Origin: Candidatus Aegiribacteria sp.
Lineage (GTDB): Bacteria; Fermentibacterota; Fermentibacteria; Fermentibacterales; JCC-6
Assembly: GCA_030600975.1 (NCBI GenBank)
Contig: JAUVUL010000037.1
Span: forward strand, 1 to 9,007
Reading direction: 5' to 3'
Length of the DNA: 9,007 nucleotides
The translations under genes and the position numbers were made by a program. The notes under the pieces are model-generated. The model was not told the DNA's origin. It ran no database searches and saw only the letters and a list, made by a program, of their open reading frames with translations. Of the stretch, positions 1-6,600 are shown piece by piece; position 1 is the stretch's first letter; each line of letters begins with the position of its first letter.

Positions 1-1
1 C

Positions 2-106
2 AGCTCGTTTCAATTCAGAAAAGAACCCAAACTGTTTACACTCCAGGGCTATCTGGAAAACAACTTCAGACTTGCAGCCACAACATTCAAGGCGGAATGT
101 GTATGA
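2..106 (+). CDS. 3' end of an unidentified gene (partial at left edge)
   Basis: Frame 2 is open from the window edge to TGA at 104-106, giving 34 residues that end ...TTFKAECV. The composition looks like ordinary protein: hydrophobic and charged residues alternate, with no low-complexity stretch. The stop lies 9 nt before the ATG at 116, which is normal operon spacing, so this is probably the tail of a gene that once preceded the helicase remnant. Frame 1 is also open here to position 168, so the choice of frame rests on composition and spacing only. I do not recognise the family. Confidence 0.35.
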   Translation, partial: SSFQFRKEPKLFTLQGYLENNFRLAATTFKAECV

Positions 107-115
107 AAGCCACAT

Positions 116-250
116 ATGGAAATAACCAGTCAAACCATCGCCCCGGGTGCACGAGTAGTCGTCAGAGATACTGAATAGCTCGCAAGAGGAGTAGGTCGGA
201 CTCCAACAGGCAGGCAGGGATCCGGATTATTTGAGTGTTTGCAGGAGTAA
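116..250 (+). pseudogene. Decayed 5' end of a second SNF2-type helicase
   Basis: ATG at 116 opens a frame reading MEITSQT, then APGARVVVRDTE, then TAG at 176-178. Reading through the stop gives LARGVGRTPTG, then RQGSGLFECLQE before TAA. From memory of defence-island SNF2-family helicases, whose N-termini resemble APGSRVVVRDEEWLVRRVDRT, the TAG sits exactly where Trp (TGG) is expected, and the following residues keep the spacing of LVRRVDRT. After the TPTG region the frame is ambiguous, and frame 2 gives QAGIRII, so a small indel is likely. Nothing resembling the helicase core follows before the next promoter, so only about 45 codons survive. The family match is recalled, not searched. An alternative is a chance 20-codon frame. 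Confidence 0.5.
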
Positions 251-254
251 GGGA

Positions 255-278
255 ATGATTTGAGCCTGATAAAATCAT
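255..278. other. Weak hairpin upstream of the ATPase promoter
   Basis: ATGATTT (255-261) and AAATCAT (272-278) form a perfect 7-bp inverted repeat around a 10-nt loop. No T-run follows on either strand, so it is not a convincing intrinsic terminator. It lies just upstream of the putative -35 box of the ATPase gene. Confidence 0.25.
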
Positions 279-295
279 CAGAAGGAATCGCTATC

Positions 296-325
296 TTGAC
301 AATTACTCAATACATTGAGTAAATT
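296..325 (+). promoter_or_regulatory. Putative sigma70-type promoter of the ATPase gene
   Basis: A perfect TTGACA (296-301) is followed, after 18 nt, by TAAATT (320-325), which matches the -10 consensus at 4 of 6 positions. The -10 lies within and next to the first operator dyad, the arrangement expected for a repressible promoter. A 17-nt spacer would give GTAAAT instead. The promoter call rests mainly on the -35 box. Confidence 0.5.
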
Positions 326-344
326 AACTCAAGGTAATGAGTAA
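303..344. promoter_or_regulatory. Two tandem 20-bp operator-like inverted repeats
   Basis: Dyad 1 is TTACTCAA (303-310), a 4-nt spacer, then TTGAGTAA (315-322), a perfect 8-bp inverted repeat. Dyad 2 is TAACTCAA (325-332), a 4-nt spacer, then ATGAGTAA (337-344), with 6 of 8 positions paired. The two have the same geometry, are separated by 2 nt and are 22 bp apart centre to centre, about two helical turns, so they would present on one face of the DNA. They cover the -10 region and stop just before the Shine-Dalgarno GGAG (347-350). This is the layout of an operator for two repressor dimers. The repressor is not identified, and no HTH gene lies in this transcription unit. Confidence 0.65.
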
Positions 345-355
345 TTGGAGATATC

Positions 356-1549
356 ATGTTTAGGAAGCCTGAATACAAAGTTCTTCTGAAAAGAATTAGA
401 GAACCCTCAAGGCGAATCCAGGTTGTTTCCGGCCCAAGGCAGGTGGGAAAGACAACGATGGTCCAGCAGGTTCTTGACTCTCTTGAATCGGAGAGCAATG
501 CAATTATCTACGCATCCGCAGATCTGCCGGCTCCCGGAGGAAGTGCCTGGATAGAGGAGCGCTGGCATGCTGCACGTATCCTCGCAGAGAAAACCGGTGC
601 AGTTCTTGCGCTGGATGAAGTACAGAAGGTCAATAACTGGTCTGAAACCGTGAAATATCTGTGGGATGAAGAAAAAACACGTAAGAATCCTCTCTCAGTA
701 GTTTTGCTTGGTTCATCAGCTCTGCTGATGAAGGAGGGTCTTACTGAAAGCCTTGCCGGGCGTTTCGAGTTGATTCGTATGGGACACTGGTCCATAAGTG
801 AGATGAGTGAAGCGTTCGGAATGGATCTGGAGCAGTATCTGGTGTTTGGCGGTTATCCGGGAGGAGCGGATCTGATTGGTGATTTCAGCAGATGGAGAAG
901 CTACATACTCGACTCATTGATAGAAACATCCATCTCACGGGATATCCTTATGATGGTACGGGTAGATAAGCCGGTTCTGCTGCGGAAGCTCTTCATGCTT
1001 GCCTGTGAATACCCATGCAGGATAGTGAGTTATACAAAAATGCTCGGGCAGCTTCATGATGCAGGCAATACCACTACACTTGCACATTATCTGGAACTCC
1101 TGCAGGGAGCCGGGCTGATTACCGGTTTGCAGAAATACTCCGGAAGCCAGGTTCGAAAACGTGGCTCAAGTCCGAAGCTGCTGCCGCTGAATACAGCGCT
1201 GATAAGTGCTGTTCAAGGATTTGATCAAATGCATTTGAAAGAGAATCCCGCTTACAGAGGAAGGCTTGCGGAAGCCTCTGTCGGGAGCCAACTGCACAGA
1301 GATACAGTCTCTTCCGGAGAACATGAACTTACCTATTGGAATGCCGGAGGAGATGAAGTGGATTATGTACTGACGGATAGGAATCGTGTTCTGGGCCTGG
1401 AAGTATACTCAGGTTCAAGGGGGCATACTCGCAGAGGTATGGATAGATTCAGAAGGAAGTATCCGGAAGCTGAAGCATTGCTTATCGGTGGAGATGGCTT
1501 ACCGATTGAGAAAGCCCTCCGCATGAAACCTTCTGAATATTTCGCATGA
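356..1549 (+). CDS. AAA-type ATPase with DUF4143-like C-terminus
   Basis: The 397-residue protein has the architecture of the prokaryotic AAA_14/DUF4143 ATPases, a family of unclear role that is common in accessory DNA. Visible motifs are Walker A GPRQVGKTT (26-34), Walker B VLALDE (83-88), LLGSS (117-121, sensor-like) and LAGRFE (133-138), all in the usual order. The middle is helical with a winged-helix look. The C-terminus resembles a PDDEXK-type fold, with GDEVDYVL (332-339) and LEVYSG (348-353). Relatives usually have EVK at the second motif, but here it is E349-V-Y351, so the catalytic Lys is missing and nuclease activity is doubtful. The ATG is supported by GGAG at 347-350 with 5-nt spacing. 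The gene has its own promoter and paired operators and is convergent with the AbiE module. Family call is firm; function is unknown. Confidence 0.88.
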   Translation: MFRKPEYKVLLKRIREPSRRIQVVSGPRQVGKTTMVQQVLDSLESESNAIIYASADLPAPGGSAWIEERWHAARILAEKTGAVLALDEVQKVNNWSETVKYLWDEEKTRKNPLSVVLLGSSALLMKEGLTESLAGRFELIRMGHWSISEMSEAFGMDLEQYLVFGGYPGGADLIGDFSRWRSYILDSLIETSISRDILMMVRVDKPVLLRKLFMLACEYPCRIVSYTKMLGQLHDAGNTTTLAHYLELLQGAGLITGLQKYSGSQVRKRGSSPKLLPLNTALISAVQGFDQMHLKENPAYRGRLAEASVGSQLHRDTVSSGEHELTYWNAGGDEVDYVLTDRNRVLGLEVYSGSRGHTRRGMDRFRRKYPEAEALLIGGDGLPIEKALRMKPSEYFA

Positions 1550-1555
1550 TTCTCA

Positions 1556-1568
1556 GGTAACTGTTACC
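1556..1568. other. 13-nt perfect palindrome after the ATPase stop
   Basis: GGTAACTGTTACC is a perfect odd-centred palindrome starting 7 nt after the ATPase stop codon. There is no T-run after it, so a terminator is not supported. Its GGTAA/TTACC outer arms are the same as those of the abiEi operator-like repeat at 3448-3462, though with a 3-nt rather than 5-nt centre. Confidence 0.35.
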
Positions 1569-1609
1569 GATTGGAGAAACACTGTGACGCCAGCTATTCA
1601 AGAAGATCG

Positions 1610-1680
1610 ATGAGCATAACTGGAACCGCGCCGGAACAGGGACAGCTCGTTCACCTGCGTAACAGGTTTTTCATAGTTGA
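1610..1680 (+). pseudogene. Truncated second copy of the drmD 5' end
   Basis: These 71 bases align without gaps to 3620-3690, the first 23 codons and part of codon 24 of drmD, with 5 differences (positions 1621, 1652, 1660, 1668, 1675). Three differences are synonymous; the others give Asn15His and Tyr20Phe. Similarity starts exactly at the ATG, since the sequence upstream of the two copies is unrelated, and it stops abruptly at 1681. The frame then runs only to TGA at 1697-1699, giving 29 codons. The start lacks a good Shine-Dalgarno site. The break lies 11 nt from the 3' end of abiEii. This is best read as the stump of another drmD allele cut off by recombination, with the ATPase gene as its original upstream neighbour. 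Confidence 0.9.
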
Positions 1681-1691
1681 TAAGGAAGGCA

Positions 1692-2648
1692 CTAACTGAA
1701 GTGTTCTCTTGCGTTCTGCACCTTCCAGAGGAGTGGTGGATGAGTTCTTATCAATTCCTGCAATTCGTTGCTATCCGGGAAAAGAAGTTCAGGCAGCAGT
1801 TCTCCCTTCTGGAGCCTGTTGACAAATTCCTGTTCATCATCATTGAGGATGGTAAATGCCTCAAGGATTTCCCATGCTTCTGATTTCAATGAGTCAAATT
1901 CAGGATGATCATCCACGAGTAGCATGGGAATGAGAGTTTTCAGGAAATGTTCCCTGGTTATCCTTCTCATGACAGTATCCATCGAATAATCCGATACAGG
2001 TTTTGGAAGCAGCCCGGTATAAGTGATGATGATGCTCCTCATTTCGGTAGAGTTCCACTTCTCCCCGGCGATTATTGGGAGTCTGACTACATCGTAGATA
2101 TCTCTTGGAGACGTTCTGTCAAAACAGGCACATATCTTGCCTGCACATAGTTCTTCAATTGATATCAGTTTTCCACTGCAATTCTGTGAATTATCCGAAG
2201 TCCAGGCAGATCGTGTGCAGTATGGAAGTAGTAATTGTCTGTGAAGGTAATTGATATCTACTTCTATTCTGTCACGGGTACCGTCTATGTTCACAAATCC
2301 CAGATAGAACTTACGGCCTGCATGCGCGTATGCGGACTTTTGAACGAGATACCCTGATGCTTTGCAGATACTGACAACAGTGTTCTCAACTCTGTTTCGA
2401 TTATTCAGCATTTCTGCTTTATCGGTTACCCCAATGTAGTTGAAATCAAGATCTACCGATAATCTGGATGGAGGTCCGAAAAATAGATTAAGCGCGGTTC
2501 CGCCTTTCAGGACGAACACATCTGACAGGAAAGGGTGTTTGAATATGTCATTCAGAACATCTGTAAGACGTATAACTTTCTCCAGGGCATTAAACCTGAA
2601 GCCGGTTTCTGCTGAGAGATATTCGATTCTTTTTCTGTCAGGTTGCAT
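1692..2648 (-). CDS. abiEii: AbiEii/AbiGii-type nucleotidyltransferase toxin
   Basis: The 318-residue protein (ATG at 2648) is the toxin of a type IV AbiE toxin-antitoxin or abortive-infection pair. It has the family motifs in order: LKGGTALNLFF (47-57), followed by S64-x-DLDF with D66 and D68 as the likely metal-binding pair; IEVDINY around D131; K171 in LCAGKICACFDR; and PRDIYDV (181-187). These are the conserved motifs of the DUF1814/AbiEii nucleotidyltransferase fold. AbiEii toxins use nucleotides, and relatives have been shown to modify tRNA; the target here is unknown. An in-frame TTG at 2666 would add six residues. I prefer the ATG because its 11-nt overlap with the end of abiEi is typical of coupled translation. 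All motifs are present, so the toxin looks intact. The gene ends 11 nt from the truncated drmD copy. Confidence 0.9.
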   Translation of the reverse strand: MQPDRKRIEYLSAETGFRFNALEKVIRLTDVLNDIFKHPFLSDVFVLKGGTALNLFFGPPSRLSVDLDFNYIGVTDKAEMLNNRNRVENTVVSICKASGYLVQKSAYAHAGRKFYLGFVNIDGTRDRIEVDINYLHRQLLLPYCTRSAWTSDNSQNCSGKLISIEELCAGKICACFDRTSPRDIYDVVRLPIIAGEKWNSTEMRSIIITYTGLLPKPVSDYSMDTVMRRITREHFLKTLIPMLLVDDHPEFDSLKSEAWEILEAFTILNDDEQEFVNRLQKGELLPELLFPDSNELQELIRTHPPLLWKVQNAREHFS

Positions 2649-3444
2649 GGCCTTCAAACTTTCCAAGCAGGTTGTCAGGAAGGATTATGTTCCATCTCTT
2701 AACAAGTGAACCGTTACCGTATGTACCTTGAAGATATTGAGGGCTGATCGGTCTCTTCTGCTCAAATTGATTGAGATAGCTGCTCGAAACTCCGAACTGC
2801 TCCATATTGTGATTAAGAAACCAACCGACAGCCGCCCAGAGGTTCTTCTGATTGTACACCTCGAGTATTCGCATGAGAAGATCGAGATCCAGTACCCCAA
2901 AACCTGAAGCTGATACTACAAGCTCTTCAAGACCACCTGAATGATATGGTTTGCGGAACCCCTCAATCAGTGTTCTCTCACGTCCGGTAACCTGCAAGTT
3001 GACATTCTTCCTTATGATTGTGCTTGTTCCGATGTCAGGGCATGCTTTCAGAGGTGCTGGTGTAACCAGGAACCTGATAGTCGCATTCCTCATGTTGATT
3101 GTTGTATGTCTTAATGAACAGAAGACAGTGCAGTCTTTCCAGATGGAATGGCTGAATCCCAGTAACTCAAGAGCAGCATGGTAACAGAATATCCCATTAT
3201 CCCTTGTTGCCGCTGCAACCAGGTATCTGTCTGGTTCATATATCTCAGCGTTCGCCCCATAAGGAACTACTGCATATATTGTCCTGGAAATGCTAACTAT
3301 ACGGCCTTTTCTACGATGATATTTTAATATATTGGAAGCGTCTGAAAGCCTATTCTTACCGTAATAATCGGCAAAAGACTGAAGAGTAAAAACCGGTGTA
3401 GTGCTGAAGAATTCTTCGGGATTTGGTTTGTGTTTCGTTTTCAT
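2638..3444 (-). CDS. abiEi: AbiEi-family antitoxin and transcriptional autoregulator
   Basis: The 268-residue protein has an N-terminal winged-helix region (about 14-60, PVFTLQSFADYYG through RRKGRIVSISRTIYAVVP) and a longer C-terminal domain (about 65-268), the layout of AbiEi antitoxins. In characterised AbiE systems the antitoxin counters the toxin without stable binding and represses its own operon through DNA repeats at the promoter. It sits immediately upstream of, and overlaps, the toxin gene. An in-frame ATG at 3510 would add 22 residues, but that extension contains a strong promoter on this strand (TTGACA at 3483-3478), so I place the start at 3444. The resulting mRNA would be nearly leaderless. 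The first gene on the other side, drmD, is divergent. The antitoxin call comes from the winged helix plus the adjacent, unmistakable AbiEii. Confidence 0.85.
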   Translation of the reverse strand: MKTKHKPNPEEFFSTTPVFTLQSFADYYGKNRLSDASNILKYHRRKGRIVSISRTIYAVVPYGANAEIYEPDRYLVAAATRDNGIFCYHAALELLGFSHSIWKDCTVFCSLRHTTINMRNATIRFLVTPAPLKACPDIGTSTIIRKNVNLQVTGRERTLIEGFRKPYHSGGLEELVVSASGFGVLDLDLLMRILEVYNQKNLWAAVGWFLNHNMEQFGVSSSYLNQFEQKRPISPQYLQGTYGNGSLVKRWNIILPDNLLGKFEGHAT

Positions 3445-3469
3445 AACGGTAAAAATATTACCCATAACG
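3442..3469. promoter_or_regulatory. Operator-like repeats over the abiE -10 and start
   Basis: GGTAA (minus-strand reading) pairs with TTACC across a 5-nt centre at 3462-3448, covering the -10 box and predicted start point. In addition CATAACG occurs as a direct repeat at 3442-3448 and 3463-3469, 21 bp apart or two helical turns. Either could be the binding site for AbiEi, since AbiEi proteins are known to repress their promoters through repeats. Which element matters cannot be told from sequence alone. Confidence 0.55.
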
Positions 3470-3483
3470 CTACAAAATGTCAA
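3455..3483 (-). promoter_or_regulatory. Promoter of the abiE operon
   Basis: On the minus strand a perfect TTGACA (3483-3478) is followed, at the ideal 17-nt spacing, by TAATAT (3460-3455), 4 of 6 matches to the -10 consensus. Transcription would begin about 7 nt further on, near 3448, only a few bases before the ATG at 3444. This implies a leaderless or nearly leaderless transcript, and there is no Shine-Dalgarno site for that ATG. Confidence 0.6.
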
Positions 3484-3510
3484 GTAGTGGACAATTTTCA
3501 CCAACACCAT

Positions 3511-3619
3511 TTAGTCTGGGTTTGAATAACCGAGATTACGTACTTGGATTATGCGTGAGTATCCGATATTGTTCCATCTGATAAGAAATCCTGAACACAG
3601 ACAAATGCGATTGGAATGA
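3511..3619. other. Intergenic region before drmD
   Basis: This divergent spacer should hold the drmD promoter, but I see no strong match: candidates such as TTGGAT (3544-3549) with GATATT (3565-3570) have a poor 15-nt spacer. The Shine-Dalgarno for drmD is only GGA (3613-3615). A 22-codon frame starting at ATG 3551 ends with TGA at 3617-3619, directly abutting the drmD ATG. The region shows no similarity to the sequence before the truncated drmD copy at 1610. Confidence 0.4.
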
Positions 3620-6600
3620 ATGAGCATAACCGGAACCGCGCCGGAACAGGGACAGCTCGTTAACCTGCGCAACAGGTATTTCATCGTTGAGGATGTTATC
3701 CCGCATGATACGGGCCCGGCGGTATCTCCGATAACAAGAGTAACCCTTGAATGCATTGATGATGACAGGCTTGGAGAATCCCTCGATGTAATCTGGGAAC
3801 GCGAAGTAAATACGAGAATTCTTGAAGACATCAGCCTCCCGATCATGTCAGACTGGGACAAACCGCACGAATTCAATTCATTTCTCCGGGCTGTAAGATG
3901 GTCCACAACATCCACACTTTCCGGGAATGTACTTCATTGCCCCTTCATGGGCGCTATTGATCTGGCGCCGTACCAGGTAGCTCCTGCAGTCCGCGCGGTG
4001 ATGATGCCCAGGGTCAACCTGCTTATAGCGGATGATGTAGGCCTTGGCAAAACCATTGAATCCGGTCTTGTTCTGCAGGAGATGATAAGCAGGAATCGCG
4101 TACGAGACTGCCTGATAGTCTGTCCTGCTTCTCTTCAGGTGCAGTGGCAGGAGGAGATGGACGAGAAGTTCAACCTCTCGTTCAAGATCATCGACCGACA
4201 TGCGATACTCAATCTCAGAAGGGAGTACGGCACTCACGTCAATCCCTGGCAGAGTCATCCCTGGCTTATAACCAGTATGGATTTCATAAAGAGGGAAGTA
4301 CACCTAAGGAATTTCGTGGCAGGGCTCCGGAAATCAGACGGAACGATGTCCTCATGGGATCTCATGATCCTTGACGAGGCTCACAACTGTGCCCCTGTCG
4401 GACGGCAGTGGTATGTGCGGGATTCACAGAGAACGAAAATGCTAAGGAACCTGTCTCCGCACTTCAGGCACAGGCTCTTCGTTACAGCAACTCCCCATAA
4501 TGGATACACCGAGAGTTTCACCGGGCTGCTGGAACTGCTGGACCCTCTCCGTTTTCATCGCGATTCACAGGTTGACAGATCATCTGTCAGCGCTGTCATG
4601 ATCAGGCGGATGAAAGACGAGATACTTACTCTGGGAACCACCAGAAATCTGTCAAAACGCAGGGTAGAGGCACTTGAAGTACCACAGGAAGCAACAGCAA
4701 ACCAAATAGCGGAAACCCTCGACGAGTACATAACCAGCAGACTGCGGGAAAACATGGACGCGAATGTGCGAATGCCCGTAAGGTTTGCGCTTACCATGCT
4801 CAAGAAGCGCTTCCTTTCCTGCCCTCTTGCTTTCCACAGATCGATGCTCACCCATACCGATCATTTCTTTAAAGCAAAAACAGATACAACAGAAACAGAA
4901 CCTGATCGCAAGCTGATGGAGATCGCGGTGAAGAGAACCGAAGAAGATCATGCTGACGATCTGTTAAAGGACCAGCTGGAGGGACAGGCACTGACGGAGT
5001 GTTCCAGATTTTTCCCGGGACTTTCAACAGCGCAGAAACAGAACCTGCAATACCTGCTTCAGCAATCAGAGAAGAACAGCCTTGCTGAGGATTCAAAGAC
5101 AGAAGTGCTGAAAAACTGGATAGAGAAGCATCTAGAAACGGAGAATGCCTGGAACACAGAGCGCCTGATAATATTCACCGAGTACAGGGATACTCTTGAG
5201 TATCTCCGTCATCATCTTCAGAACTATTGCGGCGAAGACAGAATAATGCAGCTGTACGGCGGCATGTCCTCTATGGAGCGGGAACTGATAAAAAGCGCCT
5301 TTCAGACAAACCCGCAGACAAACTCCCTCAGAATTCTCATAGCCACGGATGCAGCCGCGGAAGGCCTGAACCTCCAGAAACAATGCAGATACCTTATTCA
5401 CTGGGAAATACCATGGAACCCCAACAGGCTTGAACAGCGTAACGGCAGAATAGACAGGCACGGCCAGAAGGCTGATGAAGTCGTAATTCACCACTTCGTA
5501 CATACTGACAGAAGCGATGATGAATATCTGAAAAAAGTGGTGGAGAAGGTGCAGCAGCAGAGGGACGATCTCGGAGGAGTGGCATCGATAATAGAGAAGA
5601 ACATCGAAAAGAGAATGCTCGGAGAATCCGCTTCCGACCTGGACACCCTTGAGCCAAGAACAGCCCTCAGCGCTGATGTGAAACGAGATATTTACGACTC
5701 CAGAAGAAATACTGAGCTTTCAACATACATTGAAAATGCCAGAGAATACTGGGAAGCTGATCCCGCAGTTATCAGGCAGGTTCTGAATGACGCGCTGAAA
5801 GTAGATGGCCACCCGGGATTGGAAAATGCTCCCGGTGACCTTGCGCAAAAAGGAGCGCTGCTCAGAAAAGCCCCGGAGCACTGGGGCGAGAGGTGTTCAC
5901 GCTCCATAAAATCACCGGACGGTTCCCTCCTGAAACTTGTCTTTTCGCCTGAGGACGCGGCCGACCGGAAAGACGTTGCTTACGTGCATCTCAGCCATCC
6001 GCTCATGAAAAGGGCAATGGAGGTATTCCGCCAGCATATGTTCACTGCCGGTCTTACCGGTGGAGAAAAGCTTTCAAGATCAACATACACTGTAGTGGAC
6101 AGTACACTCCTGCCCGGCCCGTTGATGCTTCTGCATGTAAGGCTTGTAGCAATAGGAGAATCCGGCAGGAAGCTCCATGAAGATATACAGAAGATCCCGT
6201 TCAGGCTGAACAATGGTGTGCTTGAGCAGGCACAGGAAGAAATTCTTGGGTTCATTCCGGAGGAGAGGGATCATCCCGAAATATCCATCACTCTGTCAGA
6301 AGAACTTCAATCCGCGGTCATTAAAGGCAGAGACACAATAGAAGCTTCACTTCAGGAGTACCGGGAAACCCACAGGCCTCTGATCGAAAGCAGGCTGAAA
6401 GCCCAGGCAAAAGCTGAAAAACAGAAGATCCGGGAACTGATAAGCACCAGGATTCAGGAGATCAATAAAACGCTCACTCGCATCCACAAACAGGACCCGG
6501 CGCAGCTGAAGCTTGATCTTGACCTTTACGATCAGTATCAGACGGACATGAGATGCCTGGAAGAACGCCTGGAAAGCCTCAAGACCGAAAAAGAAAAACA

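Noticed and set aside
1..10. CAGCTCGTT at the left edge, also present in both drmD 5' copies
   Set aside because: Only 9 bases match and the sequence diverges at once, so this is chance rather than a third drmD fragment.
508..795. 95-codon minus-strand open frame inside the ATPase gene
   Set aside because: It lies wholly opposite a gene with clear Walker motifs, has no ribosome site or recognisable domain, and reads as a shadow.
1573..1582. GGAGAAACAC, shared with the spacer before the HD cassette (about 6812)
   Set aside because: A 10-base match without extension on either side is expected by chance; no repeat family is indicated.
1610..3690. AbiE module as an insertion sequence or transposon cargo
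   Set aside because: No transposase, no terminal inverted repeats and no short target-site duplication; the flanking repeats are drmD coding sequence with 5 mismatches, pointing to recombination instead.
3878..4303. 141-codon minus-strand open frame inside drmD
   Set aside because: It overlaps the conserved helicase core on the other strand, and its composition is that of a shadow frame with no motif.
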